NCBI GenBank assembly: GCA_003117195.1 | Contig: BDSI01000072.1 | Location: forward strand, 578,978 to 642,977 | Length of the DNA: 64,000 bases | Direction of reading: 5' to 3' | From: Eudorina sp. 2006-703-Eu-15 | Lineage: Eukaryota; Chlorophyta; Chlorophyceae; Chlamydomonadales; Volvocaceae | The notes under the pieces: model-generated | Database searches by the model: none | What the model saw: only the letters and a program-made list of their open reading frames with translations | What the model was told of the DNA's origin: nothing | Position numbers and translations under genes: made by a program | Shown: piece by piece, positions 12,201 through 32,535 of the stretch | How positions within the stretch are numbered: position 1 is the stretch's first letter | Layout: the number at the start of each line of letters is the position of its first letter

Positions 12201-13678
12201 TGGGATTCCGGGTCTGGCAGGCCGGAGATCTCGAAGCCCTGGGCTGCGCTACTGGTTTCCGCTTGGAACGGGCTGCACCTCATAGCGTTTACAGGGCCCA
12301 CTCCAATGGCGCAGAACTGGCCCGCAGGCTGGACCGGTTACGGCTGCGTCCCCTTCTTACTGACCTGGGTGCTGCGCTTCGGTCCACGGCACACGCGACG
12401 ACGACACATGACCACATACATATCCATGGTCGCCCGAGAGGCAGCATTCGTAGGTGCGGTGTAGGTAACTAGGTGTGTAGCCGACCCGGTGAATAACAGT
12501 GCATGACAGCCCGCCGCTCCAAAGATATCCTGCCTCCAGCCCGCAGCCCCGCTCAGGAACCAGGACGCACACCGTCAATGGGACGCTGTCAGCGAACCGC
12601 AGCCCGTGCGGCACGCCGGTCCTAACCCGTATGATGTCCAACTATAAAACTTATCCCATCCCCCGCTCACCGAATGGAATAAAATCACCTCCCACCCTAG
12701 AGCCCGGATCTAACAACACGCCCTGGACCTCCCGCCTCTCAATGACCGACCAGCCCCAACATGTATCTGTGCGCGAAACGCGACCGCCCGCCGGTGGTGG
12801 GTGTTCACTGCCTTGCTCAGCCTACAAAACGCACCTCTGCCTGCCTGCAGCACTAAACTAAACTAAACTAGACCAGGTGCAGCTGGCTGTCAGTTTGGGG
12901 GCTCCTCGTGCAACGGCCGTTTCTCGCTCCCCCTCCCGCCTTGCCTTCCACACGGCGTCAGACAGAGCCGCCCGCTCGCCCGCATCCGCCCGCCCCGCCT
13001 GGACCACCCTGGACCCACCCGGACCGCAGCACGGCACCAGCAGCGGACCCTCCGGGAGGCTGTGCCGCCGCAGCTCAGCCAGCGCGGACTGCAGCCAGGG
13101 GTCGAAGCGGGGGACCAGCTCCCTGCGGCAACAGCCAAGCACGTCATATGCCCGGGGCTCTGTCCTCCTCCACCCTTGGACACCCACTCTCTCCCTAGAG
13201 TTCTGCAGCTTGCACACCGATCTACGAACCAACACACCTACGCTACAATCTTAACTAGAACTTATCCGGCGGGAACTATCAGGCGGGACCGTGCCTCATC
13301 AGGTGCGGGGTGCGGTCGCCTCGCTTGAGATCCAGGACCCGGGGGGGGGGGGGGCGGCCGCCGCATGCGGGCGTGCACCGCCAAATACTCAACCACCCAG
13401 TCACCACTCCGCCCCAATTACAGCGGGGCAGCCATAGACCTCGCGCGCGCGCACATAAACTGAACATGCAGGGTGCTAGCCGTCCACCGGGAGATGCGGC
13501 TAGTTCCGCGAGGACCCGCGGTGGACCGGAAGGCGCTCCGGGGGGGGGAGGGACGACGTTCCGACGGCGACACCTACTGCAGGTACAGCTCCGCAGCGTT
13601 CGTCCAGGCCCGGGAAAGCAGCTCCGCGCGGTCCTTGGGCACTGCCCACGGTGCGCCCGTGCCCTCAACCCGCGCCAT
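9245..13678 (-). CDS. Class I SAM-dependent methyltransferase, 384 residues
   Basis: Seven exons (high to low): 13678-13587, 13122-13019, 11998-11655, 11147-11043, 10745-10608, 10195-10139, 9559-9245. All joins keep phase and the coding total is 1,155 nt. The Rossmann SAM-binding motif I is split by an intron and restored on splicing: VPCCGPGHEL (60-69), followed by an acidic residue at the second strand end (YGLDLSQGM, Asp86). Later come VADASCIDSY, GLQQM and the post-motif LAPGGVAVVVLW (189-200). After residue 261 a segment with ISWDSPAQLWK then VMSEGGPWAARR resembles the C-terminal part of Methyltransf_11/25-type proteins. The last 60 or so residues are Gln-rich. The start is the first ATG of exon 1 with few alternatives; a further upstream start in the same open frame is possible. 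Substrate is unknown and the family cannot be narrowed from sequence alone. Confidence 0.8.
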
Positions 13679-15170
13679 GGCGCGACAACCGCGATGCCGC
13701 AGTCGTCGTGCACGACCCGCGACCCATACAGACTCTAAACGACTCAGCCTGGACCACAATAGGTGGCCAGCAAGTAACATAAAAGAGCGCCCTAAAATGG
13801 CATTGGGATATATTTGTTGCAAAAAGGAGAGGATGAAGGGCAACGCTTTAAGGAACCTTTTGTGAATTGGGAACACGGTTCGCCTCGTAAATGCGTGCTA
13901 CATATAAGAATCGACGATCAGGTCACGGAAACGTCCATGTTTGACGAACAAAGGTCGGAGTTTGATGGCGAGCGTCCCGGATCCAGATCCGGGATCCAGG
14001 TTTCCGAGACCGTCGCCCTCGCCCGTGCACTACGGCACCGGCTCGGCGCCTGGCCGCCGGGGAAAAATCCTTTTCACTCCAACACCCTATCCACAGCCTC
14101 ATTTCCATTCTCCGTTGATGCACCCGAGTACGCGGTACATCATCCGCCGTCTGGCGGACTGCTCCAACCCCTCCATATGCGGGAATCAAAATCGCGCAAT
14201 GCCTTTTAGCCAAACCGTTCATCCTGGATACCCCGAAACCAAACCGACACCCCCAGCCCCGGCTTCCCCCACCGCCAGCCCTCCCCGCCTGTTGGGTTCG
14301 TCGAGCATCGACGCGCATTACGGTACATGAAAAGCGCCCAGGCCCGGGCTATTTCTTTTCGTATTCCACCAGAAGGATCCCGGAGTGCGATAAGCCGCTT
14401 GGCCGCGCTCATTCCGCAGCACCACACGGCGGCCCCTCCCTCCCGCCCTTCCAAGCTCTCAAAGTGCAGCAATGCATCCTCGCGGTGATCCTCCACAAAT
14501 GCATCCCCCTCCTTCCGTCCTGCCCTCCGTCCCAGCACATAACGCCAGAGGACCGGCCGATGCGGAGCGTTCCGCGGATCCCACGCCGCGCCGTGAGAGA
14601 GGCCCCCATCCACCCACTCACCCGACCCGCACTGCCGCATCCGTTTCCACAGCCAATCACGCATGGGATGTGATGCGAACGGGCCCCCCGCAGCGCCACC
14701 GCACGCAGCAGCACCCGGCCGCGCTTGATGCGATCGGCCGCGCGCATGCCCGGTGCGTGTGCTGGCGATGTCGGCGTTCAGACGAGAGCAACGCAGGGAG
14801 GCGACGAGGACCGCGGCATGAATGCACACCCGAGGCAATGCGTCACCTCGGAAGCTTGCTGGCGCGCCAGCCAGCCGACCGGCCGGCAGCCTCTGGAAAC
14901 CGTGGGCGGTGCCCTCCGCCTGCCCCGCTGCCGCGCCCAGCACACACGTTTTGATGCCGCGCTCCGCTTTTCTGGCCGCGCCTTGTATCCGCCAGCGCCG
15001 TCTGTGCTCACTTCGCTCCGCAGCGGGGAGCCCCAAGCCAGCAGCGCGATAGTATCAGCAGTTCCCGGGACCCGATCTGCTCTGGTTCGGCCCTGTAATT
15101 CGGAGCCCAGCCAGTCCTTGCCCGGCCCTGTGCATTTGTGAGAGCTGCAGGCGTCTCGTCCCAAGCGGGA
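13679..15170. other. Gap between the methyltransferase and CXC genes
   Basis: Holds the presumed methyltransferase promoter and the CXC gene 3' UTR, plus an unrecognised open frame at 14206-15036 (listed separately). No TGTAA was found on the minus strand just below 15171, so the CXC poly(A) site is not located. Confidence 0.5.
14206..15036 (-). CDS. Unrecognised 276-residue open frame
   Basis: Single uninterrupted frame between two genes on the same strand. Composition is balanced (Trp, Phe, Ile, Lys and acidic residues present), unlike the Arg/Ala/Pro-biased shadow frames elsewhere, for example RDWLWKRMRQCGSGEW and SAAKRLIALRDPSGG. It could be a retained piece of a mobile element or an unspliced gene fragment, or chance. 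I recognise no domain. Confidence 0.25.
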   Translation of the reverse strand: MGLPAAERSEHRRRWRIQGAARKAERGIKTCVLGAAAGQAEGTAHGFQRLPAGRLAGAPASFRGDALPRVCIHAAVLVASLRCSRLNADIASTRTGHARGRSHQARPGAAACGGAAGGPFASHPMRDWLWKRMRQCGSGEWVDGGLSHGAAWDPRNAPHRPVLWRYVLGRRAGRKEGDAFVEDHREDALLHFESLEGREGGAAVWCCGMSAAKRLIALRDPSGGIRKEIARAWALFMYRNARRCSTNPTGGEGWRWGKPGLGVSVWFRGIQDERFG

Positions 15171-18100
15171 TCACATGGCGGCAGCAACAGGGGTCGCCGC
15201 CACGGCCACGGCCGACCGCAGGTCGAACAGCGCCTGCATGGCCTCCATCTCGCTGGCGCCGTTGCCACTGTCCTCCTCAGACATCTCCCGCGCCTCCTCG
15301 CGTCGCGCGCCCTCCTCCCGCTCCTCCGCCTCCACGTCCTCCTCCTGACACTCCTCCTCGTCCACCTCGCCCGCGTCCCCCACTCGCTCCGCCGCCTCGT
15401 CCCGGTCGGAAACGTGCGTCGCCCCCGCCGCGATGGCCGCCGCCATCGCCCAGGCGCCGGCGCCCGAGGCCCGGGAGGGGTCCCGTCGCCGGCCGCCGGC
15501 CCGTGGCAGCGGGAAGTCGACGGCGTCGGCTCCGGAATGGGACATGGCTCCCGGTCGTGTCTACAGGACCCAAGCGGGGAGCAACGGAATAGGGGCAGGG
15601 GTGGCATTGAGTGCTGGGAGGCAGGGTCGGCTCTGCGGGCCTGAGCCCTCTCATCACAACCCTCCCTCACGACGCGGGGCATGGAGCCCTCTCATCGGCA
15701 GCCTCTCCGTCGCCCCAGCGGCGGGTTTCATGCGTGTCAGCAAGGGACTCAAGCAGCTGGGTACGGCGCTCGGTGCTTCTTGCATGTCTCCGGAACCACT
15801 CACCGCGCCCACGGGCCCCGCCTCGCTCTCCTCGCCGCCGTAGCTCTCCTCCTCCTCGTCCGCCTCGTCATCGGCCCCGCCCCGCCAGCTGCCTGCGCGG
15901 CTGCGGCGGCCCGCGGCGGGCGGCGCCCGACCGCGCCCCGCGGACCGCCACCCGCCCGGCCCAGACGGTCGACTGCGCTTCGGCGAGGGTGGCTCCCCCG
16001 TGGGGCTGACGGAGCGGTACCGCGGCGGGTAGAGGGCGCCGTGGTGGTAGTGGTGGTGATGATGGTGGTGGTGGCGTCGGATGTAGCCGTGCGGCAGGGC
16101 GTCGTGATGGCTTCGACGTTCGACGCGGATGTTTGCCCTGTCGTCGAGGTCGTCGAGGCCGTCGTCAAGCTGCATGTCGGCGAGGAGGCTGTTGGGGCGC
16201 TTGACGCGGCTGCCCCGCCGCAGCATGCGCTGGCCGGCGAGGGCGTCCGACCCACGGCCGTGGCCGCGTGGGTGCGGGGGCGGCCGCACCGCCTGGGAGA
16301 AGGACGCCTCGGGTCCTGAGGGCGCGCGTGACGGGTATCGGTCAGGTCGTGTAACACAAGGGTCTCACACACAGAAGGTTCGATTGAGATCGAGTCGGCA
16401 GGCTTGGCAGCTGCGGTATGCACGCACGGTAGTCGTGCAGTATGGGGGCAGGCCTGGCCTGGATGGAACGACCAAGGAGCAGGAGCACAGCGTGTGAGGC
16501 GGGCAGCCATTACACCCTTAATCGCCCAGATGGACCCTGGCTCGTGTCCTCCACACCCCGCTGCCGCGAAGAGTCGTTCGCCGAAACGGCGCTGCCCGCC
16601 AGGGGGCTATGCCGAGCCTCACCGTCAGAGGGCCGCCTGGCCAGCTCTCTCCCCCTTTGGCGAGCGCCCGGCCCGGGGGACATGGCACTCATGATGGTCG
16701 TCGCCACAGCCTCGCCCAGGGCCGCAGGCAGCTGCGCCTCCCCGCCGTCCCCCTGGCTGCCTGACGCAGCGGACGCCTCCGGGCCGGTCAGTCGACCCGC
16801 CGCGGAGAACAGGTAGCTGCCGTGGCCCAGTCGCACGGTGCCTGGCGCGCCCATCGCTGCACTGCAGCCGCCTGCGGCGGCAGCAGCAGTCCCGCCGGCG
16901 CCGCCTTGGGACCCGCAACTGAAGGATAGCGGAGGCAGCTGGAGGGGTGGAAGGTGCAGCACCCGGCCTGCTGGCCTCGAATGTCGCCCGCCGTCGTGCC
17001 ACCTGCCGGCGCCGCCGCCTTCCTGTCCGCTGCTCCCCGCTGCGCCTGCAGCACGACCGGCAAGCCGAATCGGGTGTCAAGTCACGGGATACCGACGGAG
17101 GGCACACGCCGGCGCGACGCTTTGCCTTCTTGACGACGGTGGTCTATGACGCCATATCTACCGGGGCGACTACATATGTCAAACACGGCCGGCCCTTAAT
17201 GGGATGGCATGCCACGACCAGGCGCTTTAATGCAAATGAGGGATGTTCAAGGCCAATGAAATCATATGCGGCATCAGCACAAACAAGCCGCTGCGCTGCA
17301 GATGGCACCGTGCAATGCCAGCAGCATCCGCTCACCTCTGTACGCCACAGCTGCCGGTATGGCGGCCGCGCCTTGGAAGGGCTGCGACGGGGCGCCGCTC
17401 AGAGGCGGAAGTCCGAGCGGATGCGGCTGCTGCTGTCGCTGCTGCGCTTGCGTCCCTTCCTGCTCTTGCTCGCTTTGCCGCTGCCGCTGCTGTCCGTCGT
17501 GCGCCTCGCCCGGAGGTGGTGCACGCAAGGTTGACGTCGCAGCGGTGCCGCCGCCGGGCTTCAGCCCGCAGGTCACCCCGGCGGAGGGCGCGCAAAGGCT
17601 GTGGTGCGACGCCAGCGGCTTTGCGAGGGAGGGCGCCCCGTCCCGCCCTTGCGACCGCTCCCACCGCGAGCACCCGACGGCGCCGCTCCGTGTCAGTCGG
17701 ACCGCGCTCGCCGCCATGCACAGCAGCGTCCTGCAGGTCCACGCCACCCAACCGCGACGGAAAACCGTACTCGCACATCCTCGCCACGTGCGTGTTCGTT
17801 GCCCTCAGGAGCAATCAAACGACCCCGCTGGCCGAGTCCATGACGGTTCACAGGAGCCCTAAGCCTTTCATCAACCAGTGCAGTACCCCACACATCACAT
17901 GCACAACATCGCCTCGCCTGCGCCTCGAGTGGATTTGCTTGAAAACAGCCTCATATTTGGGGTACTGAGCGCAGAGCCTGGCCGGGGTTGGGTGCCCGGT
18001 GAGGACATACTTGAAACGCTATCGACACCTTGTCCGGACCCACCTGAGGATATGCGCCGCCTTGCGGGCCGCCAGCTGCTGCGGCAGGTCCAGCCCCAAC

Positions 18101-21100
18101 GCGCCCGCCAGCTCCTCCGCGCGGTGGGGCTCCTCAAACAGGAGAGTCGGCGCCGCCAGCACCGCCTCCATGGGCGACAGCTCGTCCGCCGCTGCTGCCG
18201 CGCTATTGCCGCCCCGAGGTCCCTGCTGGGACGGACCTCGGGGCTCGTTCGCTTCCCCGCTCCCAACGCGTCCACCGGTGTCGCCAGCGGCTGGCTCATC
18301 CACGGAGGGGTCGGCTGTGCTTCGCATGGTGGCATCCTTGACGGTGGCGTCCGGAGCGGCAGCGTCCCCGGGCTGCTGCAAGGGTACTGCTGGTGCATGG
18401 TCCGCCGCTGCCAGGTCGCGGTTGGCAGCGTCGGCGCCATCCGCCGCAGCTGTCGCACCACAGGCCAACGCCGCCGGTGGCTCCGCCGGTGCTGGCCCGG
18501 CAGGCATCAACGGCAACGAGTCCGGCACTTGCTGTGGCCCGGTGCCGTCGTCTCCTGCCCGTGCTAACGTCATCGGCGCCATCTCCGGATCCGAGCTGTT
18601 CCGCGTCTGCAGCGGGGCTATGCTCTCCGGGAGCGCCTTGCCCTCCTCCGGCTTACCTGCAGCCTCAGATCCCGTAACCCCAATTGATGGAGCGTCCGCC
18701 GCCGGCGCCGCCCTTGCAACCGCCGCCGCTGTCTCCTGCGCTGCGCCCGCGGAGGCAGATGCGACCCGTATGCTGCCAGCACCTTCGAGCAGCGCGTCCC
18801 CGCTCTCCTGCTTCACCTGTCTGGAACCTGGCGCCGCCGCCGCACAGCCTGGTGCCGCTGCTGAAAGGTGGGCGGAAGCGAGTGCGCCTGCCCCGTCAGT
18901 TGTCGACGGCGGCGCCTGCACGACCGCCGTCGCCGCTGTTGCTGCTGCCGCTCCAGCGGTCTGCACGGGCGGCTGCTCCTCCGCAGCTAAAATGGCCTCA
19001 GCCTCGGCGAACATGAAGGCCGAGGTGGGCGGCCGGCGGACAACCACTGATGACAGGATGGCCTTCACTTCGGCTTGCCCGTCTGCATGAAGCGAGCCGC
19101 CTCCGCCGTCGGCCAGGGCAGGCTTGATGGTGCCGCCGGTGGCGGCTGCGCCGTCCTCCCCGGGCGCGCGAGGCCCCTGCGCCTCCCCGGAGCCAAACTC
19201 CCTACCGAGGAGCCCTATGGCTCCATCTGGGTTCTCCAGGAAGCTGAGACCTGGTAGACCCAGCGAGCCGGCTTGTAAGGATAGCAGGAACGAGCCCGCG
19301 CCGGAGGCGGCGAAGGGCACAGAACCGTGGGTCGCAAGGGCCCCGGCGGGGCCCGGCACGCCCTCCCGTCCCGCAGCCAGACCCGCGCTGAGGGCGTCCA
19401 GCGCGCCGAGGCCCGTGTCTATGTCCATGTCCGTTGCGCCGCCGTTTGCCGCTGCGAGCGCTGTTCCGTGGAACGCTGCTGCGGCGATGGCTACCGTCGC
19501 CGCCGGGCCGCTGATGCCGGCGCCAGCCGGCAGCCTCCCAATGTAGTCCGCGGCAGCCCCGCGCGCCAGTGCTGGCCCCGGGACGTGCGGGATGGCTCCA
19601 AGAGTCGGCGAGTCGCCTTTGGGCATGTTCAGGCACGACTCGCACCTGCAGATGGCCCGGGTACTGCTGTTGGAGGCGCTTCTGCTTTGGTATGGGTCTT
19701 CACGCAAAGCGCGAGGGCCCTTCAGGCGCCGCCATACCATGACTAGCACTCACACAGGGTGCAAATGAATAGGCATCTGCTGTCCGTAACATACGTGTAT
19801 TTTGCTTCCCCGTCAGCCTTTTCGGACTCTATTTGGGCATTGTGCATCATTAATCTGCCCCCCTTGGCCCTGTTGCTGTACCTGCAGGACGCGCTGCAGT
19901 AGACCTGCGCGTCGAAGCACTCGCAATACCTGAGCGGGCAGCCCGGGGGCGTCGTTGTGTTAGCACAGCATGCATTCGTTTTGCAGTGTGTGGAGAGGAG
20001 GCTGCGGCTGTCACCGATGACCCACGGGGTCCGTGATTCATTCATGCGGACGGCTTATGACCCGGTTGTGTGAATTGCTGTGTTGCTCCCCTTCTCCACC
20101 TGCTTTCGACCCGAGGCACGATTGCGTATCTTCCACGTTCCATGGCGTGCCAGTTGCGTGCCGGTGCCTCACTTTTTCACGCAGCGGCTCCTGCGGCAAC
20201 GGCAGCCCTTTTTATGGCAGGCCTCGCCCTCCGCCTTGAGCTCCACCTGTTCGGTAGCCATCCAAGAAGCAAAGCAGGGTCAGAAGGTTAGGTGGAGAGT
20301 AACAGTATGTGGAATCTGCCGAGTACTCACCGCCCGGATGGCAGGGTAGGCACCCGCGCAGCCGCCTTACCCCGCCGCACGGCAGCCCCAGCCCGGATCA
20401 ACCCGCCCCTCAGCCTTATGGCCTGATCCGCCCAGGCATTCGAACATAAGCTTCACAATCACCGAAGGTTTACCTTGGGCGCGAATGCCCCCGGACTTGC
20501 CGCCAGCTTTTTGGAGCGCTCCGCATGGACGATGTCCTGATTCTCTATTGTGTTGAAACACTCGCGGCAGGCACAGCCGCTGCAATATACACCTGAAGGT
20601 GCAATGGGGAAGAATTGCCGGTGGAAACAAGGTCAAACGGGGCCTGCACACTGGGGCGTTCTTAGAAACGTTGGCAGGCTATTCGCATGCTGTTTCATCG
20701 GTTCGGACTATCACGACCATCGCATCGGCGCGTGCGGCTCATGCGAACAATGCCCAGGACTCTGAGTGATCAGCGTCGCACAATATTTGTTTTCAATGGC
20801 GATGGACAACGCATTGCGAGGAGGATGGCGGTTTATCGCAGCCTCTGCAATGTATTTCATCGATCGAAGCCCTGGCGGCGCCACTTCAGCTTCACCGTGA
20901 CTGTTTTAAACCCTCATCGGAATTTTCTGATACGCGTGCGTGTGGCAGCTCACGAACCTAATTGCGAGTCATATGGACGCGTTGCGGCAATACTCGCTCA
21001 CGGCAATGAGATGTTAGCATCGCCATACCAAGGCATTTAATTATTAAGCGAGAAGACATAGCGCCAGTAGATTCACAAAAACATCGCATGCTGGAACTTC

Positions 21101-21353
21101 CCGTGATTCTCCCGCGCGTACATTCAACCGCTCACGCCCGCGCGCGGGCGGCGAGTGCATAGGGAGTGCACTGCTAACACTCACACATCACCGACCCGAT
21201 TATCAACAAACCTGCAGAGAAGCAGACGCAATACAGCTTGAGACATCGCGCCTTTTTACAGTTACATCGCTTTGTCGCCGCGCCGTACGCGAAGTCCTGC
21301 TGGAAGTCCACAGCGCCCTCATGGGCCATATCATAGGAGCCATTGTCCTGCAT
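15171..21353 (-). CDS. CXC (tesmin/TSO1-like, CRC) domain protein, about 1,208 residues
   Basis: Nine exons (high to low): 21353-21212, 20592-20474, 20246-20173, 19929-19882, 19645-18044, 17730-17336, 16967-16623, 16315-15804, 15560-15171. All phases agree. Residues 28-134 form a full CRC module: first CXC repeat KRCNCKKARCLKLYCVCF with GVYCSGCACRECFN, the linker SPGAFAPK (family consensus RNPxAFxPK), then second repeat GCRCRRSRCVKKKYCECF with CSASCRCESCLN. Such modules bind DNA through zinc-coordinated cysteines (LIN54/DREAM-MuvB, plant TSO1/TCX), recognising TTYRAA-like sites, so a nuclear transcription regulator is expected. The remaining roughly 1,070 residues are low complexity: Ala-rich, one Gln-rich stretch, a His run (16021-16090) and acidic clusters. 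The ATG at 21353 has an in-frame stop 12 nt upstream, but an acceptor (TGCAG) at 21348 means an upstream exon is equally possible. Confidence 0.85.
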
Positions 21354-23911
21354 TTTCAAATATCATGGAGGTGGGTGCACTGAAAGCCATGGCAGGAGAG
21401 CGGAAATCTCAGTAACGTTTCGGCTGCAGCAGCGAATTTGATTAGCCATTCCTTGCCAGCCTTCCAACAACGCTCGGACTCCCTTGCCTGTATCCCCGAC
21501 ATTGCCGATGTAGCGCCAAAGGCTGGTCACCACCGTGTCCCGCGAAGGGCGTTGACGTCGTTCGCGGATGACAACATAGCTGAAGCCGTGCATGCAGCGA
21601 CCCTGTATCCAGACAGAATTTTAAGTTGAACTCCAGTAGTGTTTGCGGAGCTTGTCAAAAGTATTTGGTTGCTGTCAAGCGAGGTGGTCAGTTTGCAATT
21701 CACCTTAGACGACCGAAAGGACAGTGTTCATAGCACCTTTGCAGGAAATATCATATAGTAAGTTCATAGAATTGAATACAGACAATCAGAGAAGTAACGT
21801 AGCCGGAGTTTCTGTGCGGTTAACGTCGTTGCGGGGGTTGAAGCGTTCTAAAAATTATTCAAAGAGTGGTCAAGTCCAAAGTTCAGGATAAAGATATGGT
21901 GTCGGAATATTGTCCATGTCATAGACGGCGTAATGTGGTCAGGTCAGAGATGATCAGGAGGTACTTTGATTTTTGTTTTTGTGCGGTCCCGAAACCAAAG
22001 TGTCCAGCGTTGACTTTCATCAATTTTGAAGTTACAACTATCTTCGTGAGTATATTTTTGAAAATTGTCGCCACTGGCGTTCCACTGGAACAGTTCTGCT
22101 CTGTTAACTACGAAGTGAAGAAACGTTGACGCCAGACACAAAGTTGCAGTACCCACTTCCTGCTTGCCTTGCAATAAGTAATGCGCTATGCATTTTGTGA
22201 ATGGGTTTGCTCGCTTTGGGGGTTATCATCTTGTGTGCTTTGTGGAAGCACACGCAGGGTCGGCAGGAATTCCTACGCGGCCCCGGATCCGTCAACGAGA
22301 TGGGTACGTCTACGTATTAGGTGAATCTGTTCTAGGCGTGTTGTTGGGGCGCTGTAGCATCACGTCGGTCTCTACCTCAATTTACCCTATGACAGCGACA
22401 AGGAAGGCTTTGCTTGGCAAAATCACTGTTGAGATCTAGGCCTCATACCTCCTGATTATTTTGATCCGTCATGCGCGTCGTCGAGACACGTCGACGCCCG
22501 AGCAACGGATTGCGAAACTTGGCCACCGTCCCACCGAGCAGAGCCAACACATTCCCCCACACCTACAACTTCTGCAAAAGGGTTTCCTGTAACATTTATT
22601 CATTATCATCACTGCCGGTGCCGCTCTTCCGGGGCCAGCCGCACGCGCACAGGCCCGAAGCCTCGCATAAACCGGGATCCAACATGATTAAAAGTTATGT
22701 TGATATCGGGCCATTGTCGCAGTCACAAAATGCCTGCTTTTTGCGCTTGCGTCCTTCTCTGTTGCCCTGCCGGCGAACCGCTGCTAGGTGGAGGTATTCC
22801 TGGTACGCACGAAAGTCCCGCTGTGGGGTCCAGTCTAACATTCGTTCGATCATCTTTTCAGATTCTCGGTGATCGTGTTGCACACAAAGGGCTCCACCTT
22901 AGGGAAGGTTCGAGCCATTTGCGGTCCTGTGGAGCCGCCGCGTTTCCATTATTAACGATGTCAAGAAAGACACGCACACGCTCGACCTCCACCATGCCCT
23001 GACCCACATGGCCTTCTTCCCAATCGCAGAGCTCCTGCACTGCAGTGACTCGTCTCAATGCCTGGTGTTCGCCAGGGGTGGGTGGGTGGTGTCGTCACCG
23101 GCTTTGCCCCTACATCCTGCGAGCTGCGACCCAATCAACCAGCTGCGTTTCGATACCGTAATATGCCCGCCCACCTTTACCTCGGCGGGGTCTGCAAGAA
23201 CGCGATCCCCTGTTCTGACCTCCGCCTACTCGCACGCCGCCCATCCTCCGCCGCCTTGCCACCGTGTGTCATTTCCGCAGGCTGTCGCATGCGCTTTGTC
23301 CTCCTGGCCCCTAGCCCGCGGTCGTCATTTGCCACCAGAGTCATGTTCCAAAGCTTGAGCGAGAACGCAAAGAGCAACCCAAATCCCGCGGCGATGGAAA
23401 TCGCGTCTGGGCAATAAACACTGTCGACCTGCACTTGGGGGCTGCTTATGAAACGATGAATACGTGCTGTTCCCCTCGCTTATTAGCCGCGGGGGCAGAG
23501 GCAAAAGCAACATCTCCGACACGGGTGCGGGGAAGTCTCCACGGACCCCCTGCCTGTGCCTTCAACGTTTTGCTGAAACAGCCGTTTATTCTATTCATTC
23601 TCTCTCCTCCCGGCGGAAAATACATTCCCCCAAATTCCCTTGGCAAAAGGGCAGTAAAGCTCCCAGACGCGCCCGGCAGATGCAGCCCTACATGGCCTGC
23701 GCCCCCAACCAATCCATGTCCCCGCCGCCCGGCCCAATCGTGTCCTGCTTCGGCACTATACGATCCCCCCAGCCGTTCTCACTCGATGGCTCTGTGCCCT
23801 ACCTGCCCTCACCCTGGCAGGTCCGCCACCGTCTTGGGGCACGACACCACGGTCCGAGCCATCTGGGCCCGTTGGACGCCCGGTCGGGACTAAGGGTCCA
23901 CCTGGTAACGG
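21354..23911. other. Gap upstream of the CXC gene, partly A/T-rich
   Basis: Contains the CXC promoter or missing 5' exons. About 20700-22450 is clearly less GC-rich than its surroundings. At 22690-23430 the minus strand carries short coding-like pieces, listed separately. No domain was recognised. Confidence 0.5.
22690..23428 (-). pseudogene. Possible broken or unresolved gene with a membrane segment
   Basis: After a plausible acceptor at 23429 a frame reads a hydrophobic segment (DAISIAAGFGLLFAFSLKLW) followed by a basic tail. Farther down, two other pieces look protein-like (WEEGHVGQGMVEVERVRVFL and RMLDWTPQRDFRAYQEYLHL) but lie in different frames, and I could not join them by splice sites in phase. 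They may be exons of a small gene, a decayed mobile element or chance. Confidence 0.2.
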
Positions 23912-23919
23912 TTACAAAC
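23859..23919. repeat. Dispersed repeat, copy A
   Basis: About 60 bp alignable to 40438-40498 with roughly 50 identical positions. It lies past the kinase stop and supplies the candidate TGTAA of that gene. Confidence 0.7.
23912..23916 (-). terminator. Candidate poly(A) signal TGTAA for the kinase gene
   Basis: TGTAA on the minus strand, 128 nt past the stop at 24044, a normal distance for volvocine genes. Confidence 0.6.
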
Positions 23920-24043
23920 CACGGTCCCTGGCGAAACTGCACGCACCCGCAGCCAACCTCCTGCCCGACGTTCCAAGCTATTCAATATGCGGTTGAAACC
24001 AACCCGTAGGTCCCGAGCACCTGCAACCGTTGCATGGTATGTC

Positions 24044-32535
<8,492 letters not shown>

